The position numbers were made by a program, and so were the translations under genes. From assembly GCA_022605955.1 (NCBI GenBank), contig JAKCOZ010000032.1, positions 558,001-622,000 on the forward strand: a stretch of DNA of 64,000 nt, read 5' to 3'. The DNA comes from Rallus limicola. Lineage: Eukaryota; Chordata; Aves; Gruiformes; Rallidae. The notes under the pieces are model-generated. The model saw only the letters and a list, made by a program, of their open reading frames with translations, searched no databases and had not been told where the DNA came from. Shown here one piece after another: positions 25,646 to 37,729 of this stretch. Position 1 is the first letter of the stretch. Each line of letters starts with the position of its first letter.

Positions 25646-26010
25646 TGGAGCTGAGGGAACTGGGGTAGTTTAGCCTGGAGAAAAGGAGGCTGAGGAGAGA
25701 TCTTATCACTCTCTATAGCTACCTGAAAGGAGGGTGTAGGCAGGTGAGTGTCAAGTTCTTCTCCCAAGTGAGACCTGATAAGAAAGGTTGTCAAGTTGTG
25801 CCAGAGGAGGTTTAGATTGGTTGTTAGGAACAATTTCTTCATCAAAAGGTTTGTCAAGCACTGGAACAGGCTGCCCAGGGAAGTGGTGTGGTCACCATCC
25901 TGGGAGGTATTTAAAAGCCCTGTAGATGTGGCACTTAGGGACATGGTTCAGTAGTGGATTTGGTAGTGCTGGGTCAATGGTCGGACTCTGTGATCTTATC
26001 AAACCTGTCT
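25646..26010 (+). mobile_element. CR1 LINE 3' fragment, plus strand
   Basis: A plus-strand CR1 from the 'tagcctggagaaaaggaggc' block to the 3' end at about 26010. It passes through 'ggaacaggctgcccaggga', 'cttagggacatggttcag' and 'tctgtgatctta'. Frame is lost at several points. It belongs to the sequence type ending '...gtggcacttagggacatgg', different from the 4.2 kb type. The terminal tail repeats are eroded. Confidence 0.92.
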
Positions 26011-26251
26011 TTCTACCACTGAGGCCCAACACTGGCCATCACTAAACTGGCACTAAGAGAACTTAAGTGAAACTGCAAAGTTGAAAGTGCTGCATTGATT
26101 GGCCTGGACGCTGCCAGCAATCTCTGGCATCTCAGCACTCACTGGACAAGGGTAGCTGCCATTGTCCAGAGCAAAACATCTCTAAATTACAGCCATTTTC
26201 TAGCTACACATCAAAAGTCACCAGCATTATCTTTTCCATGACAGCACTTAC

Positions 26252-26368
26252 CTACTTTTGTCCCATGCTGCTTCTAGCAGCAGGAAACAAGCTTCCCTTC
26301 ACCGTTTAGAGATAGCCATTGGAAAAGCATGCTCCTGGATGGAAATTAAGACCGTAGTAGTCATTAAG
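26252..26368 (-). other. Candidate exon, minus strand (117 bp)
   Basis: On the minus strand the tract 'tgtattttttcccccag' is a strong acceptor and 'aaaagtag|gtaagtgc' is a near-consensus donor, 117 bp apart. All three frames between them contain stops, so it cannot be an internal coding exon. It could be an exon of a noncoding RNA or a 5' untranslated exon of a minus-strand gene lying beyond the left edge. A pseudo-exon is the main alternative. Confidence 0.25.
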
Positions 26369-27271
26369 CTGGGGGAAAAAATACATTCATTTTAAAAGGT
26401 GAATACAACAGTGCTTATTCCAGTTTTTTCTATACAATGCTCCTTTGCATTCTCCCAAGCAGATGTATATATTTTGCTCACGCACACACTCTTCCACATT
26501 CAAATACAGCCCTAGCCTGACTGCAAACTGATGCTTGCGTCAGGGGGCTGCAGCTTGTTCTAAGAATGGTCTTCTTTAACCCAGCCTACTCAAGAGAGAA
26601 TGTACTCTACATTTACATGTGTTGCATAGGTGGACAAATCGTTTCCAACAAAAGAAATCTACTCTTTTGTTTCTGTCAGCAATGCCTGAAACAAAAGGTC
26701 ACATCAAATGCACCATGTGGAGCAAAATAAGGTATGTCAGCTTTGTTCTTTTCATTTTAATAACTAGAACAAAATTCACACCCTCCCAATTTGTTTTTTT
26801 TTAAAGTTAATTTAACAAACAATCTGTTGAATTTTAGAGAAGACTGCCAAAATCAACTCTAACAGCAGCGATTATTTTCACGTGGCACCCACTTAAGCCC
26901 AGGTACAAGTCAGAAGAACACCTAGACATTCATTTTCTCTTTATTTTCAAGCAAACATACCTGTCTGCCTAACACTATGCACCACCCTTGGAAGGTATTC
27001 TTGCTGCATCAGTTTTAGGATGCCAAAAGGCGGCCTCTGTGAAGAGATTAATTTCCATGGAGATAAAGGAAAGAAACATGTTCTCCTGGAGGATAGTTCA
27101 GAGCAAGACCTGTAACCAGGTTCTTGGCTGATAAAGCTCTTCCCTCACCCCCCATTGAGTAATCAGGAAGAGTAGAAAGGCTAACTTCTTAAAGTATGTC
27201 CTGGAAATTAGGCAGTTTCAGTATCTTCTTATGGCTGAAAGAGAACATTTTGTGTTTTGAAGCTTTTCCTG

Positions 27272-27294
27272 TTTTTTTTTTTTTTTTTTTTTTT
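27272..27294. repeat. Poly(T) run of 23
   Basis: Uninterrupted T23. It could be the poly(A) tail of a minus-strand retrocopy, but no retrocopy sequence is recognisable on its right side. Confidence 0.9.
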
Positions 27295-27398
27295 ATCCTT
27301 GAATACAATCAAAACCCAATCCATTTGCATAAAAAGCCCATTTGAAAATAACTAGCTAGAAGTGCCAAATTGTCAGCCCTGGAGGTGAAGCATTTCCT

Positions 27399-27469
27399 AT
27401 GAGCAGTGCAGAGTGCTCATGAGCAGTGGCAACGGAAAACTATCAGCAGCAATGGAAAACCATCAGCAG
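27399..27469. repeat. Two overlapping 20-bp tandem duplications
   Basis: 'atgagcagtg' recurs at 27399 and 27419. Immediately after, 'caacggaaaactatcagcag' (27430-27449) is followed by a copy with two mismatches (27450-27469). Both have a period of exactly 20 bp. Confidence 0.8.
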
Positions 27470-29206
27470 AGTCACAATCTCACTAGGCTTCATACATGTT
27501 TGGCATGTAAAGGCTACCTAACGTGATGGGAGGGAAGGAAAGATCTCAATAGTCTTTTAAACTGTATCATCTTTAGAAATGGTAAGACAGGAATCAATAT
27601 GCATCAGCATGGACAGTCCTTTATTAGGAACTAGAAAGAAAAAACAACCCAAAACTAGTTTCGTTAACTTCCCATGGAATTTAAACTGTCAATTAGTCTT
27701 ACAGAAACCACAAAGTATCTAATGTAACTTCTGAGTACTACCACCCTGAAATGCATCATAAAACCAGGAAACTTAAGGAAGAAACATTTCTTAACTTGTG
27801 GGTTTTTTTTCTGGATTTCCAGATTGAAGAATAAATGCAGGAACTTAATGGGAAAATATAGCAGCCATTATGTACTTAACAATAGCTCTCGTGCAGTTTC
27901 AGACGTGAGAATATCCTCATCTAGCAACAGCAGTTAAATACACTCATAAATAATCCCACTGGAACCTACTACAGCTAAAACACTAAGCAGCAATCATGAA
28001 GCAAAATGTGACTCCTCATTCTGAAAGAATATTTCTATAATTGAAGGTCCTAAACAAGGCAAAGGAAGAACATCATTGGGAATTTCTCGCTGTTGAAACT
28101 ATTTGCCAATTAGGGTTTAAGTGAAGTGCGTGTGTATGTATCTATGTGAAAGTGGAAACAAAATGCCTCCCTTTCACCCTGGAACCCATTTGCTCACATG
28201 TTGAAAACCCCAGAGTTTCTGAAGATTGGAGCGTGGATTCCAAGAGACCCCTGAATGACAAGGAAATCAGTGGTAAGCATAGTATTTTGCAGTTATCTTT
28301 CTTAAGTACATTCCTAATTCTGATTCTAAGTCATCTTAAACTTCACCCACCGACACCCTTGGCTTTTCCTCATACCTCTACTCTGCTAACAGTTGTTTCA
28401 TTGCACATTATCCTGTTCAGCTATGGTTTGGTACAAGCACTGCCTTTTCTCACAGCACAGCCAAGGTAAACACCAAGCATCTCTTTTGCTTTTCTGTGAT
28501 AGAACTGCTAGATGAAGAACTGGGGATGCAGTGTAGGGACAGCTTATTTAAATAATGGATGAGGGAAGATCCTAATGATGGATGAGGTGCTCAGTGCACT
28601 AGCTTCCCTAATAACTCACTAAACCCGAACAGCTCCTGATTTTTTCCCCTTGCAGAGCTCAGAAAACCATGCATAATTCTGTCTTTCAGTTGCTTTGAGA
28701 ACGGAGCACTGGAGGGTTGATAGAGGGGTGGTAAGTTCATGTCTCTCTCATAGGAGTTTTCTGATTAGCAAGTGTAGAGAATGCCCAGCATTACAGAGCT
28801 AGTCTGGTTTATGCGAGATGGTTACAGTCAGCATTGGTATGCACCAGACAGATCAGCCAGCCAGGCAATAAGGTTTGCTGAGAACTGAGAGAATCAAAGA
28901 TCATTCTGATTGAATGATGCATAATAATACTGGATAGATTAATATAGATATAGCTTAAGAGCCAATCAATTAATATAGCTTTACTATAAGGAGACTAGAA
29001 AGTATTTGCATGCTTTGGAGTTAGTGGAGTGTGGCTGGAGCCCTTTGTGCTGTTTTGCTAGATCAACTATTAAATTTAACCCTAAAAATAGGACAGCCTT
29101 GAAGACAAAGAAAGTGAAGAGAAGGAAGTAATAAATAATGAGACTAACAACCAATTAAGAGACAGAATAGATTTTGCTTTCAGCTAAAAGGGGTTCTTAA
29201 CCAGCT

Positions 29207-29500
29207 TGTGCAGGAACGTATTTTTGAGACTGCAGAAAACAGCAAGGAGCATGTGCTGAAGGAACAGGTAACCAGTTCACTGAGAGGAAGATGTCCAGCT
29301 TTCATCCCTGAAGAAGCACTAGAAGACCCCCTGAGTGTCACCTCTTCTTAGAAATACAGTGAATATGTATAGCTAATCTGTATAAATATGAGAAATTTGG
29401 CTTTAAACAGTGCCAAAGTTAGGAGGAGCGCAGCAATAAAGAATACCTGCTTCATAGTCACCAAAGCTGTTGAGTTTTGAGTCTGGCTTTTGGAGGCTTT
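29207..29500 (+). mobile_element. LTR-like remnant (endogenous retrovirus), plus strand
   Basis: This resembles an avian endogenous retrovirus LTR in plus orientation. It contains a possible 'tgtg' start, U3-like sequence with 'acagtgaatatgtatagc', an intact AATAAA within 'gcagcaataaagaatacctg', and a U5-like 'cttcatagtcaccaaagc'. The same R/U5 arrangement is seen in the remnant at 18.77-18.83 kb. No gag, pol or env sequence is visible on either side. Boundaries are approximate, and no target-site duplication could be established. Confidence 0.55.
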
Positions 29501-32500
29501 AATTCTTTCAGCTGCTGATTGGACAGAGTAGAGGTCAGGTCTGGTCTATAGCACAATGTCCACCTCATCAGCATAGTAACAGCATCTGTGTCCCTGCCAA
29601 ACATGCACCTCTTGCTCTGCATCGGGAGACTGGTGCATCTGGGCAGCCACCATTACTGCCGGTGACCCAGGGACAGCAGTGAACAGGGGCAGCACCACCG
29701 GCATGCCAAAACACAGGACGACTTTGTCACTACTTCAGAAGTCACACATATGCATATAACAGAGAGACTCAGACTTGGATAGATTCTGATGAGCCATAAA
29801 TGAGGTCCAGAGTGTCACAGCTGCTGCTGTGGAGGCTTAATCTTGCAGGTAGGCATAGCAAGTTCGTGACACCTGTGGCATTCCCTAACTCTCCAGGCAA
29901 CTGAGAACTCCCCTTTGAAGGAAAATTGACACTTCTCTGGTAACTAGCTTCCGAGTTTGAATTACTAGGAACCACACATGCTGCTAACTAAAGAGACACA
30001 GGGAAACCACCCTAAAGTTCCTCACATGTACCAGACCTGTTGTTCCAGTCCTGCCACAGCAACACACATCTCGGGGCTTTCCCCTCCACCCTCTTTTTAT
30101 TGTATTTTAAAAGGTGCTGAGTCTGTTAATTAGCTTCGAAGAAGCCATGCAAACTAGCTGAAAGCAGCTTTTCTGCCACCCGATCGCTGACAAGCTATTA
30201 GGCCTGACATTTCCTTCAGCACAGTATTCCTTTGATTAATGCAGCTGCACAATTATTATTTTTTTACAAAATTTGTGTAATACTTTCCCATGCCAAGAAC
30301 TGATTTATAAATATGAGACGAAGAGTAAGAAGAGGTGGACTTTCAGTAAGGGAAATAAGATGTGATGAAGTTGACAGTTGCAGTCAGGGAGGCTGCAGTG
30401 CTGGCTGGGAGTCTTGGATAGTTTAGTACCAGCTAAGGTAACAGCAAGGTTCCCTTAAAGGCAGAGAGGGGTTAGCAGCACTTTTCTGTGATGGGGACAC
30501 GTTAAAATACTCCGAGGACAGGAGAAATATTGCACTTAGGGCAGACCATGGGCAGCAGATCTCATCAACTGGACCATGAAAAGACACCAAACAGGTATGG
30601 CACAGCCCTAACATGTCCTCACTTCCTCTTCCTTCCCATCTGCTGACATACTTCTCCCACCTTTCTCCAACCCCTACCAAATGCTAGGGTTCAAATACAA
30701 TACCTACCAAATGCTGCAAGCTCAGAAGTCCCTCTTTTTCTGCCATACAAACCACGAATCAGCCACATATTGATATCCTGTTTTGTCCTGCTGTTGCTTT
30801 CTAATAGCAGAGTGGGAGAACAACTGCCTTGCCCACTGCACTCATGCTGCAGCTCTCAACACAGTCAGGATTCTGGCTCTTTTCTCTCCCTGAAGTTTTT
30901 TTCCTTTCGTTTGTCTGACTTGCACTCAGTATAAAAAAAAAGGCGTACAAAGGCTGCCTCCTTGACTGATTCCTTGAACACTTTCCCAGCTCCTTCTTAT
31001 GTGAGGCTGCCAACACTTCTTCAAAGGACTTGCTCAAAAATAAAGCTGCTCTTCAGAGTTTCAATCTGAATTATTGAAAATAAGTTGCTATTTTTTATTT
31101 ATCTTCTTTGCTCTCTGCTGAGTCAATCTGCCTCCAGCTGTCTATCCCAAAGCTCAGCGTATGCTCCATCCTCCTCTGAGCAAACTAGATTTTCTTGTCT
31201 TCATGCTTACATACATGGACTGTAAGAGAAACTTCACTGGTATTCTGCACTCTTGTGTTTTCAGGTCTGAACAGATTTGCTATACAACATATTCAACCAG
31301 AGGAATTTGCTGTGGATTTCTACTTTCAGTTTTGAAAAGCCATGGCCCTCTCTCCATGTAAACATGATCCCTTGTCTAAAACCATCAACCGGAGGTGATA
31401 CTGGACTGAAAAATCGGACACTTGGTGGGTTGTTTCTGAAGTTTCCTATATGGTCCTTATAAAACCAAATCCACTCACAACCCTGCCTGGGGTTCCTGAG
31501 GAAATCTCTCATACATGACTTTACAGCATGGTTGCGTCCATCTATCCTTCTGCTCATTTGTTCTTTTCCTCAAAGTGTGTTTTTAATCTATTAGCAAGTT
31601 TGAAATACAGGCAGTTCCAGAGACCAGCATGAAGAAGGCAGCCACATAGAACAGAGTCTCCCTAGCTTTCAAGTCTGAGGCCTCAACACATTTTTTTCTT
31701 CCCTGCATAGTAAAGATCTGCAAGCTATATAATCCACTTCTTAACACATATAAAATGTGATCCACACCAAGGACTGACTGGGCAGAAGCATTCTTAGAAG
31801 ACTAGGCTTTACTAGAGCCCCCGGTTCATGGAGCTATCTGCGGCCTGCCGGGTGGTACGGTTTGCCATGTGCTGTGTTTAGGGACAGGGACATTCTCTTG
31901 AGGGAGACAGCTTCAAATTCCTTTTCACTTCTGTGTTAAAAGTGAAACCTAGATCTTCCCTGTCCGCACCAGGTACCCTTACCACCAGGCTTCCAGCTCC
32001 TCTTGTGCTACAGCATCTGTCACTTTCATTTGCTCCCAGGGCTGCGTAATTTCCTGGACACTAATGAATTTCCATGAAAGGTTTCACTTTTGATGAATCA
32101 GCTTTTTCTAATGAGAACTGACATCGACAGAAATTTCTCTGCCAGCTCTCATGTTGGATAACCTTCAGTGACTCAATTCACCTCTTCACTTCTCCATATT
32201 GAAACAGGGCCATAACACTGACCCCTTTCTTCTAACCCTTTCTGAGATCTACGGACAAAAGCATGATGGAAGAGCCAAGTATTCTTATTATTTATTATTC
32301 TAAGCGTCACAGAGATGATAAAGAAAAAACAAAACACTACCTATGATATCTGCTGAGGTAACAGACCAAAGTCATTTCTCTGGCAACGCTTTGTTACAGC
32401 TCATGAGGTTTTTTTTCCCTCCTTCACATAGCTGTCTAAAGGGTTGGTGTCATTCCCTGGTATAAACACTGAAAAAAATACTTCATTCCTTACAGCAGGT

Positions 32501-34680
32501 GAAACGAACAGAAGAAAATAATTATTTGGTAAGCATACAAACAGCCACTGATACTTCTGTCTCATAGCAAGGCTTTTGTTTCCAGCATTTTCTTGAGCAC
32601 ACAAAGAATCAGGTCACGAAAAATATCTCCTATAGCAAACACCACAGCCAGAATTTAACACTCGATAGGTAAAATTCCTTGGTACCTCAGAATAAACCTG
32701 AAATTCCAGTATTCAGTGTGCTGCCACTCATATGATCAGCAACAAATTTCACACAGAACAATGTTTTCTGGCATAAATTTCCATATCAATAAAGTATCTA
32801 CATATTTAAATATCATTCAGCAGAGATTACAGCCCAAAGTCACTTCTCGCCACATTTCTGTGAGATTGTAAAATTTCACACAGCACGGAATCGTTTGAGA
32901 CTCAAAAAATAATCTCTGTTCCTTTCCACAGATAGCTCTGGAGGTACAAAAATGCCACCTGGGCTAGCAGTGATGACACTTTTTAAACTCCGGTCCCATC
33001 AGGCTGAAGGGTCTGTAGTCACAGAGAAACTGAGAGCTCTTTTTGGGAGCTTCTTTGGTTTCAAGACCACTCTGTTGGAAAGGGTTAGATTTCTCCATTA
33101 CTTCACAGAAACCATTTTTCCAGCACCTTCCAAAGACTGCGGAAGATGAGCTGTGGCTGATGCTGTAGTGGTGGTTTAAGCAATCCCTCTTATTGCTAAT
33201 TGCACCATCCTGCCACCCTGAGCCCCCGAGGTGCTGCTGTGTGGGAAACATCAACACCAGCCCTGGCCACTCCACTTGGAATCCACCATTACCTGAAGTC
33301 GTCAAAACCTGTGACTTCACAGGTCACCTTCACAATGGATCGGAGAAGGTACAAAGGGAAGTCCCACCCTGGCCAACCTGGTTGTAGGAACTGGGACCCC
33401 AAAGAAAGGCAGTGGCAAAGTCACAAGAGCGTGGTGACAAGTGAAGCTCCTGCTGCTTGGTGACATCAAGATAAATCAACTAGCCAAGACTGTGGCTGAG
33501 TGCTGACAAGCCCATTAGCCTGATACACCAAAGAAAGTACCCATCGCCACATCTCAAGAGAAAAGGGCTACCTGGGCTTGAGACAATCCTGACTGCCTCT
33601 GGAACAGGAGACAGCTTCTCTACCTTACATTATCACTTTACATCCTTTGTGTTTCACAATGAGCAAGACTTAGATGTATGAGCTCTTTCTTGCAACACCT
33701 CTGCAGGGAAACGGTGCCATAAAAGCTCTGAGTCCCTGCAAAACCAGGAACCTACGTGTATGAAAACCTAAGTGCAAAGTTTCAGCTTCGGTGCCAGCAT
33801 AAATACAGAAAGCAAGGACCCCTCGCAAGGGGTCGCTATCCATCAGGCTGCTGCCTGAGGTTTTGTCCCGACGTCCCTTTTCCCCACAGTTGCTCGGCCT
33901 TTCAATTACTCACATACCAAAGCATAGCAACCCTTCCAGAATCGGGGGAAACAGGACAAATTATGTCTCCTCTGCTACCTACATCTTCCTTTGCTTCCAT
34001 TTCCAGAGTCTTTTTCAATTAAGAGGCAATATAGCACGACCATAAAAATTATCAGAGACTCCTAAAAGATCCACTTGGCTCTGGAAAGAGACTTTAAAAT
34101 GTTCAGTAATTTCTGCTAGAGCATTCAAAAGTCATATAAAACCTTTGGAAAAAATTTAAACTCCATGCCTGAAAGAGAATTATTTCTGTGATTGAAAGAA
34201 GAGCAGCAAAACACAAGGTCTGTAATCGCCTACAGACTCTTGGGAGATTAAACAACCTTGTCAACTCAAAACACAAATTTGAGTTGCTTTTTTTCTGCAT
34301 GTGGTGATTTCAAGGTGATAACTCATTATTTAGTAAAATACAATTAGGGCACTTTGCATAGGATGTTCTATATCCCTAAAAGCTGGTGATTTAAAGATTA
34401 ATTCATAATGAGGGGAAAGGAAAGTCAGCCTTTCTGCCAGCCCATAAGTAGTTTCCATAGTATGTACAAACTGAATACATCTACTTGGGCTATGCTGTGA
34501 GTTACTTGCACACCTCAGGCAGAGCGTAGTTTGTGTAAAGATAGTTATTTCTGGCTACCAAACCTTTCTCCCAAAGCTGGTTAAGCGGTTGCTTTAGAGT
34601 AAGAAGCCATGCATAGAAAGAAGGGTATTAAAATGCAATGGCTCTCCCAGCAAAAGTTGTTGACCATAGCAACAAAATGA
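29501..34680. other. Unique DNA, no gene supported
   Basis: About 5.2 kb without a recognised repeat or gene. The block 30120-30290 is listed separately as a regulatory candidate. The segment around 33130-33480 is GC-richer and carries overlapping frames up to 118 codons with no recognisable domain. Confidence 0.5.
30115..30295. promoter_or_regulatory. Candidate conserved noncoding element
   Basis: Unique block with a dense run of factor-type cores: 'gttaattagc', 'catgcaaac' (octamer-like), a CGATCG, 'gattaatgcagctgcac' (homeodomain core joined to an E-box) and 'aattattatt'. It shows no repeat signature and no coding frame. The texture is that of an enhancer-type conserved element; conservation is untested. 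Confidence 0.32.
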
Positions 34681-35376
34681 TAGAATCATAGAATGGTCTG
34701 GATTAGAAGGGACACCAGGGATCACAGAGTTCCTACCCCCTGACACGGGTAGAGCCACCAACCTCTAGACAAGGTTGCCCAGTGCCCCATCCAACCTGGC
34801 CTTGAACACCTCCAGGAATGGGGCATCCACCAGCTCTCTGGGCAGCCCAATCCAGCCCCTCACCACTCTCTCTGTAAAGAACTTCCCCCTAATATCTCAT
34901 CTAATCCTTTCCTCCTTCAATCCATACCCCTTGTCCTGCCACTGTCTGACCTTTGAAAAAGCTGATTCCCCTCCAGTTTCTCTGCTCCCTTCAGGGACTG
35001 GAAGGCTGCAATGAGGTGCCCCCACAGCCTTCTCTTCTCCAGGCTGAACCTGCCCAGCTCCCTCAGCCTCTCTTCATAAGGGAGGTGCTTCAGCCCTCTG
35101 ATCATCTTGGTGGCCTCCTCTGGACCCTCTCCAACAGTTCCCTGTCTTTCCTGTATTGGGGGCCCCAGCTCTGGACACAGGACTCCAGATGGGGCCTCAT
35201 GAGGGCAGAGTAGAGAGTGACAATCCCCTCCCTGTCACTGCTGGCCACCCCTCTTCTGCTGGAGCCCAGGATATCATTGGCCTTCTGAGATGCAAGAGCA
35301 CACTGCTGGCTCATGTGAAGTTTCTCATTCACCAGAACCCTCAGGTCCCTCTCAGCAGGGATACTCTCAAGGAGCT
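34681..35376 (-). mobile_element. CR1 LINE, 5'-truncated, minus strand (about 700 bp)
   Basis: One of the two longest CR1 copies in the window. The 3' end is at the left ('tagaatcatagaatggtct'), and the body runs to about 35376. The minus strand encodes CR1 ORF2 C-terminal pieces in more than one frame: '[20 protein letters not shown]', '[19 protein letters not shown]' (both about 35102-35332), then '[19 protein letters not shown]' (34917-35105). At least one frameshift separates them. It is of the same type as the 23.2 and 53.6 kb copies. Confidence 0.95.
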
Positions 35377-35637
35377 AAATAGGTCTCTGATGAGCAGCAG
35401 CATTAAGATGACATTACTGGGGCATCTATCTGACCTTTCAATACCATCAGATACTTTACAAATTTCATTTCTCACAAAAGCCCTTTGCTTTCCAGCTCCC
35501 AAACACAATTTTCCTTCTCTACTCTGTTTCATCCCTTCCATCCCCTTCTGTTCAAACAGTTAAATACATGGTGAAGGAGAAGTGAACATTTGCAAAGCTC
35601 TAAAGTAATTCATGGTCACTTTCTATCCACTTTAGGC

Positions 35638-35765
35638 ATAGGGGATGGGCTGTTTGCTTGTTTTGTTGGGGGTTGTGCGAGTGGTGTTTGGTTTTGGGGT
35701 TTTTTGTTGCTTTTTTTGTTTGTTTGGGTTTGTGGGTGGGTGTCTGGTTTTTGTTTGTTTTGAAA
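35638..35765. repeat. G/T-rich low-complexity tract
   Basis: About 130 bp made almost entirely of G and T on the plus strand ('gggttgtgcgagtggtg', 'gtttgtttgggtttgtgg'). It contains several short G runs. Frames through it (a 64-codon ORF rich in F, V, C and G) are artefacts of composition. Confidence 0.85.
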
Positions 35766-36442
35766 GCTGGTTCAAGTTAGTCTATCAAGCCCTAAATAAA
35801 ACACAAAGTTTAGTCTGTCTTTTCTGGGTGTCTTTCTAGTGAATGTTCTAACTTTTTTTGGTAGCTCACCACAGCCTTCAGCCTCTAATTAAGCACGCAA
35901 TCAGGCTTTTACATATATAAGCAGTTTCCATCGGCATTAACTGGAGCCATATTTGCAGAATCAAAGATGTAATCCAACTGTTAGTGACTTGTCTGGCTTT
36001 CCTGGTTACACTCATTCACCATTCATTGTCTGCAAGGCTGGTCCTGCATGATGGTGTGTGGATTCAGGGGGTTGAAGTGCTGCAGTTCTGAGTTCTCTTT
36101 TTTAATTTCCAAGCTTGTCTAGTGCTACTGTTCTGCCATATAAACTTGCAAGGCAGAAACAGAAACTCAAACATGGGAAAGGTTTACAGGGCTGTATATG
36201 ATTCCTCTTGCTTAACCAAATTGTGAAATTTTGCACCTTTTCTTCATTAACCAGTAAAAATGGAGAGAGATTAATTAGTACAGAGACAAGCATGGCAGAA
36301 GTAATTGAAACAAAGTGCCTCCTGCTGAACCAAAGCTTATAGAAGGAAACAAAATAACAGCACAGTAAGAAGAAACCACCACAGAGCTGTGAAAACCAGA
36401 TACAAGGGGGAAAAATAAATCACCATCCAGAATAGGACTCCA
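35766..36442. other. Unique DNA with an AT-rich island
   Basis: No gene was recognised. About 35860-35990 ('ctctaattaagcacgcaatc', 'acatatataagcag') has conserved-element-like texture. Confidence 0.45.
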
Positions 36443-36603
36443 GGCTGTCTAGGGGGGCATGGAGTCTCCTTCTCTGGAGATATTCAAGCCTCATCTGGAC
36501 GACAATCTGTGTGACCTGTCCCAGGGAACCTGCTTTGCCAGGGGGTTGGACACAAATGATCCCTGGAGGTCCCTTCTAACCCCTACAATCTTGTGAGTCT
36601 GTG
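36443..36603 (+). mobile_element. CR1 LINE 3' fragment, plus strand
   Basis: About 160 bp of CR1 3' terminus in plus orientation: 'ggcatggagtctccttctct', 'gctttgccagggggttgg', 'ggaggtcccttctaacccct' and a tail remnant 'cttgtgagtctgtgaa'. It is the same sequence type as the minus-strand copies at 4.2, 13.1 and 62.0 kb, read on the other strand. Confidence 0.92.
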
Positions 36604-37427
36604 AATACTTGCTTCCACCACCAAGATTTGTATTTGAGGTAGCTCCTTAGCAGAGGGCCGCTGTTGGCTACAGAGACAGAGGCCTGGCTGCACATCTGTC
36701 ATCGCTTTGTGCAGTGTTCTGATTTCTCTCTCTTTCCATGCTACCAAGAAAATCTATTCAAAGCTAACCACTATTTTTTTGTGAGGGTGAATGGGAGTTC
36801 CTCCATGGTTATAGCACCTCCTCAGGAGCTCTGAAGAGTAGTCTCAGCGCTCACCTCACTTTAAATCAGTCAGAGAGTATTAAAAGTACTACTCAAAGGC
36901 CATGATGTCACTACGAAGATGCAAACTGTGTTTCTGTTAGAACCAGCAGGCCCTGCAAGTCATAGTTTCTTCTGAACTCTGCCTGAATCAAAATTCTAAC
37001 AAAGGTACCTTCAGATGCTTTATTTTTGTAGCCACCAAAGTATTCTCTGGCTTGTTTGCTCCCACAGGCTGTCCTCCCACAGGCTTCCCAACATAATTTC
37101 ACATACATAAAAGCTGTGCATCACCAGCATCCACCATTGCCCACTATAGCTGCTTTTCAAGTAGGTGTCACCTGAATTTCTTGTTTAGACATGGTATAAC
37201 ATAAAAACACAAAACAAAGGCCAAAGAGCAACATCTACTCCATATGCACAAAACACCACAGCCCCGAGGACACTTAGCATCTCCCACTCTTTGCTTACCT
37301 CACAAAACTTAAGGGACACGACACAGTGTTGTAGGAAAATTTCAGGAAAGCTGAGAATCCCTGTCCCTCACCTGTTTACAGAACTGGAGTAAAATACCAC
37401 CAACAAGGCCCACAACCATATCAAATG
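36604..37427. other. Unique DNA
   Basis: No gene or recognised repeat; the open frames show no domains. Confidence 0.6.
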
Positions 37428-37489
37428 CTACACAACATACTCTACAAATACTACACAACATACTCTACAATTACTACACAACATACTCC
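37428..37489. repeat. 23-bp minisatellite, about 2.7 copies
   Basis: The unit 'ctacacaacatactctacaa' plus three bases begins at 37428, 37451 and 37474. The first two copies differ only in their last bases. The third is partial and runs into unique sequence. Confidence 0.93.
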
Positions 37490-37527
37490 TGCTGAAATAA
37501 CCAAACAACAGCCTTGGCCACAGCTAA

Positions 37528-37547
37528 CACAACCACCACCACCACCT
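37528..37547. repeat. ACC trinucleotide run
   Basis: Short 'aaccaccaccaccacctcc' microsatellite. Confidence 0.8.
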
Positions 37548-37729
37548 CCCTGCCAATTTGTTTAATAAAGGATGCTCTATGCTGCTTCTCCTTCCTAGAT
37601 TTAGATTATCAAGGCTACCACAACCATCAGCGAGGTTCTTGAAAGCCTAATGACAGAGATCATTCAGGTTCACACACTGGCAAGCATCGTTCCAAGTTAG
37701 AGCGAATCAGTAGCTTAATCTGTGGCTGT

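Larger units (their letters stand above)
26369..29206. other. Unique DNA, no gene supported
   Basis: It holds a poly-T run (27272-27294), a local 20-bp tandem duplication (27399-27469) and short frames only. A plus-strand 59-bp interval with splice-like ends (28214-28272) was noted and judged weak. Confidence 0.55.

Noticed and set aside
27272..27294. Poly(T) as the tail of a minus-strand processed pseudogene
   Set aside because: No coding or mRNA-like sequence recognisable to its right on the minus strand.
28214..28272. Plus-strand 59-bp interval with AG and GTAAGC boundaries
   Set aside because: The acceptor lacks a good pyrimidine tract; it shows how easily exon-like pairs arise here on either strand.
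18540..29500. The two LTR-like remnants as ends of one provirus
   Set aside because: No retroviral coding sequence was recognised between them, and they differ at roughly one base in five by eye.
37428..37489. Direct repeats considered as a CRISPR array
   Set aside because: Contiguous minisatellite without spacers, in a vertebrate genome.
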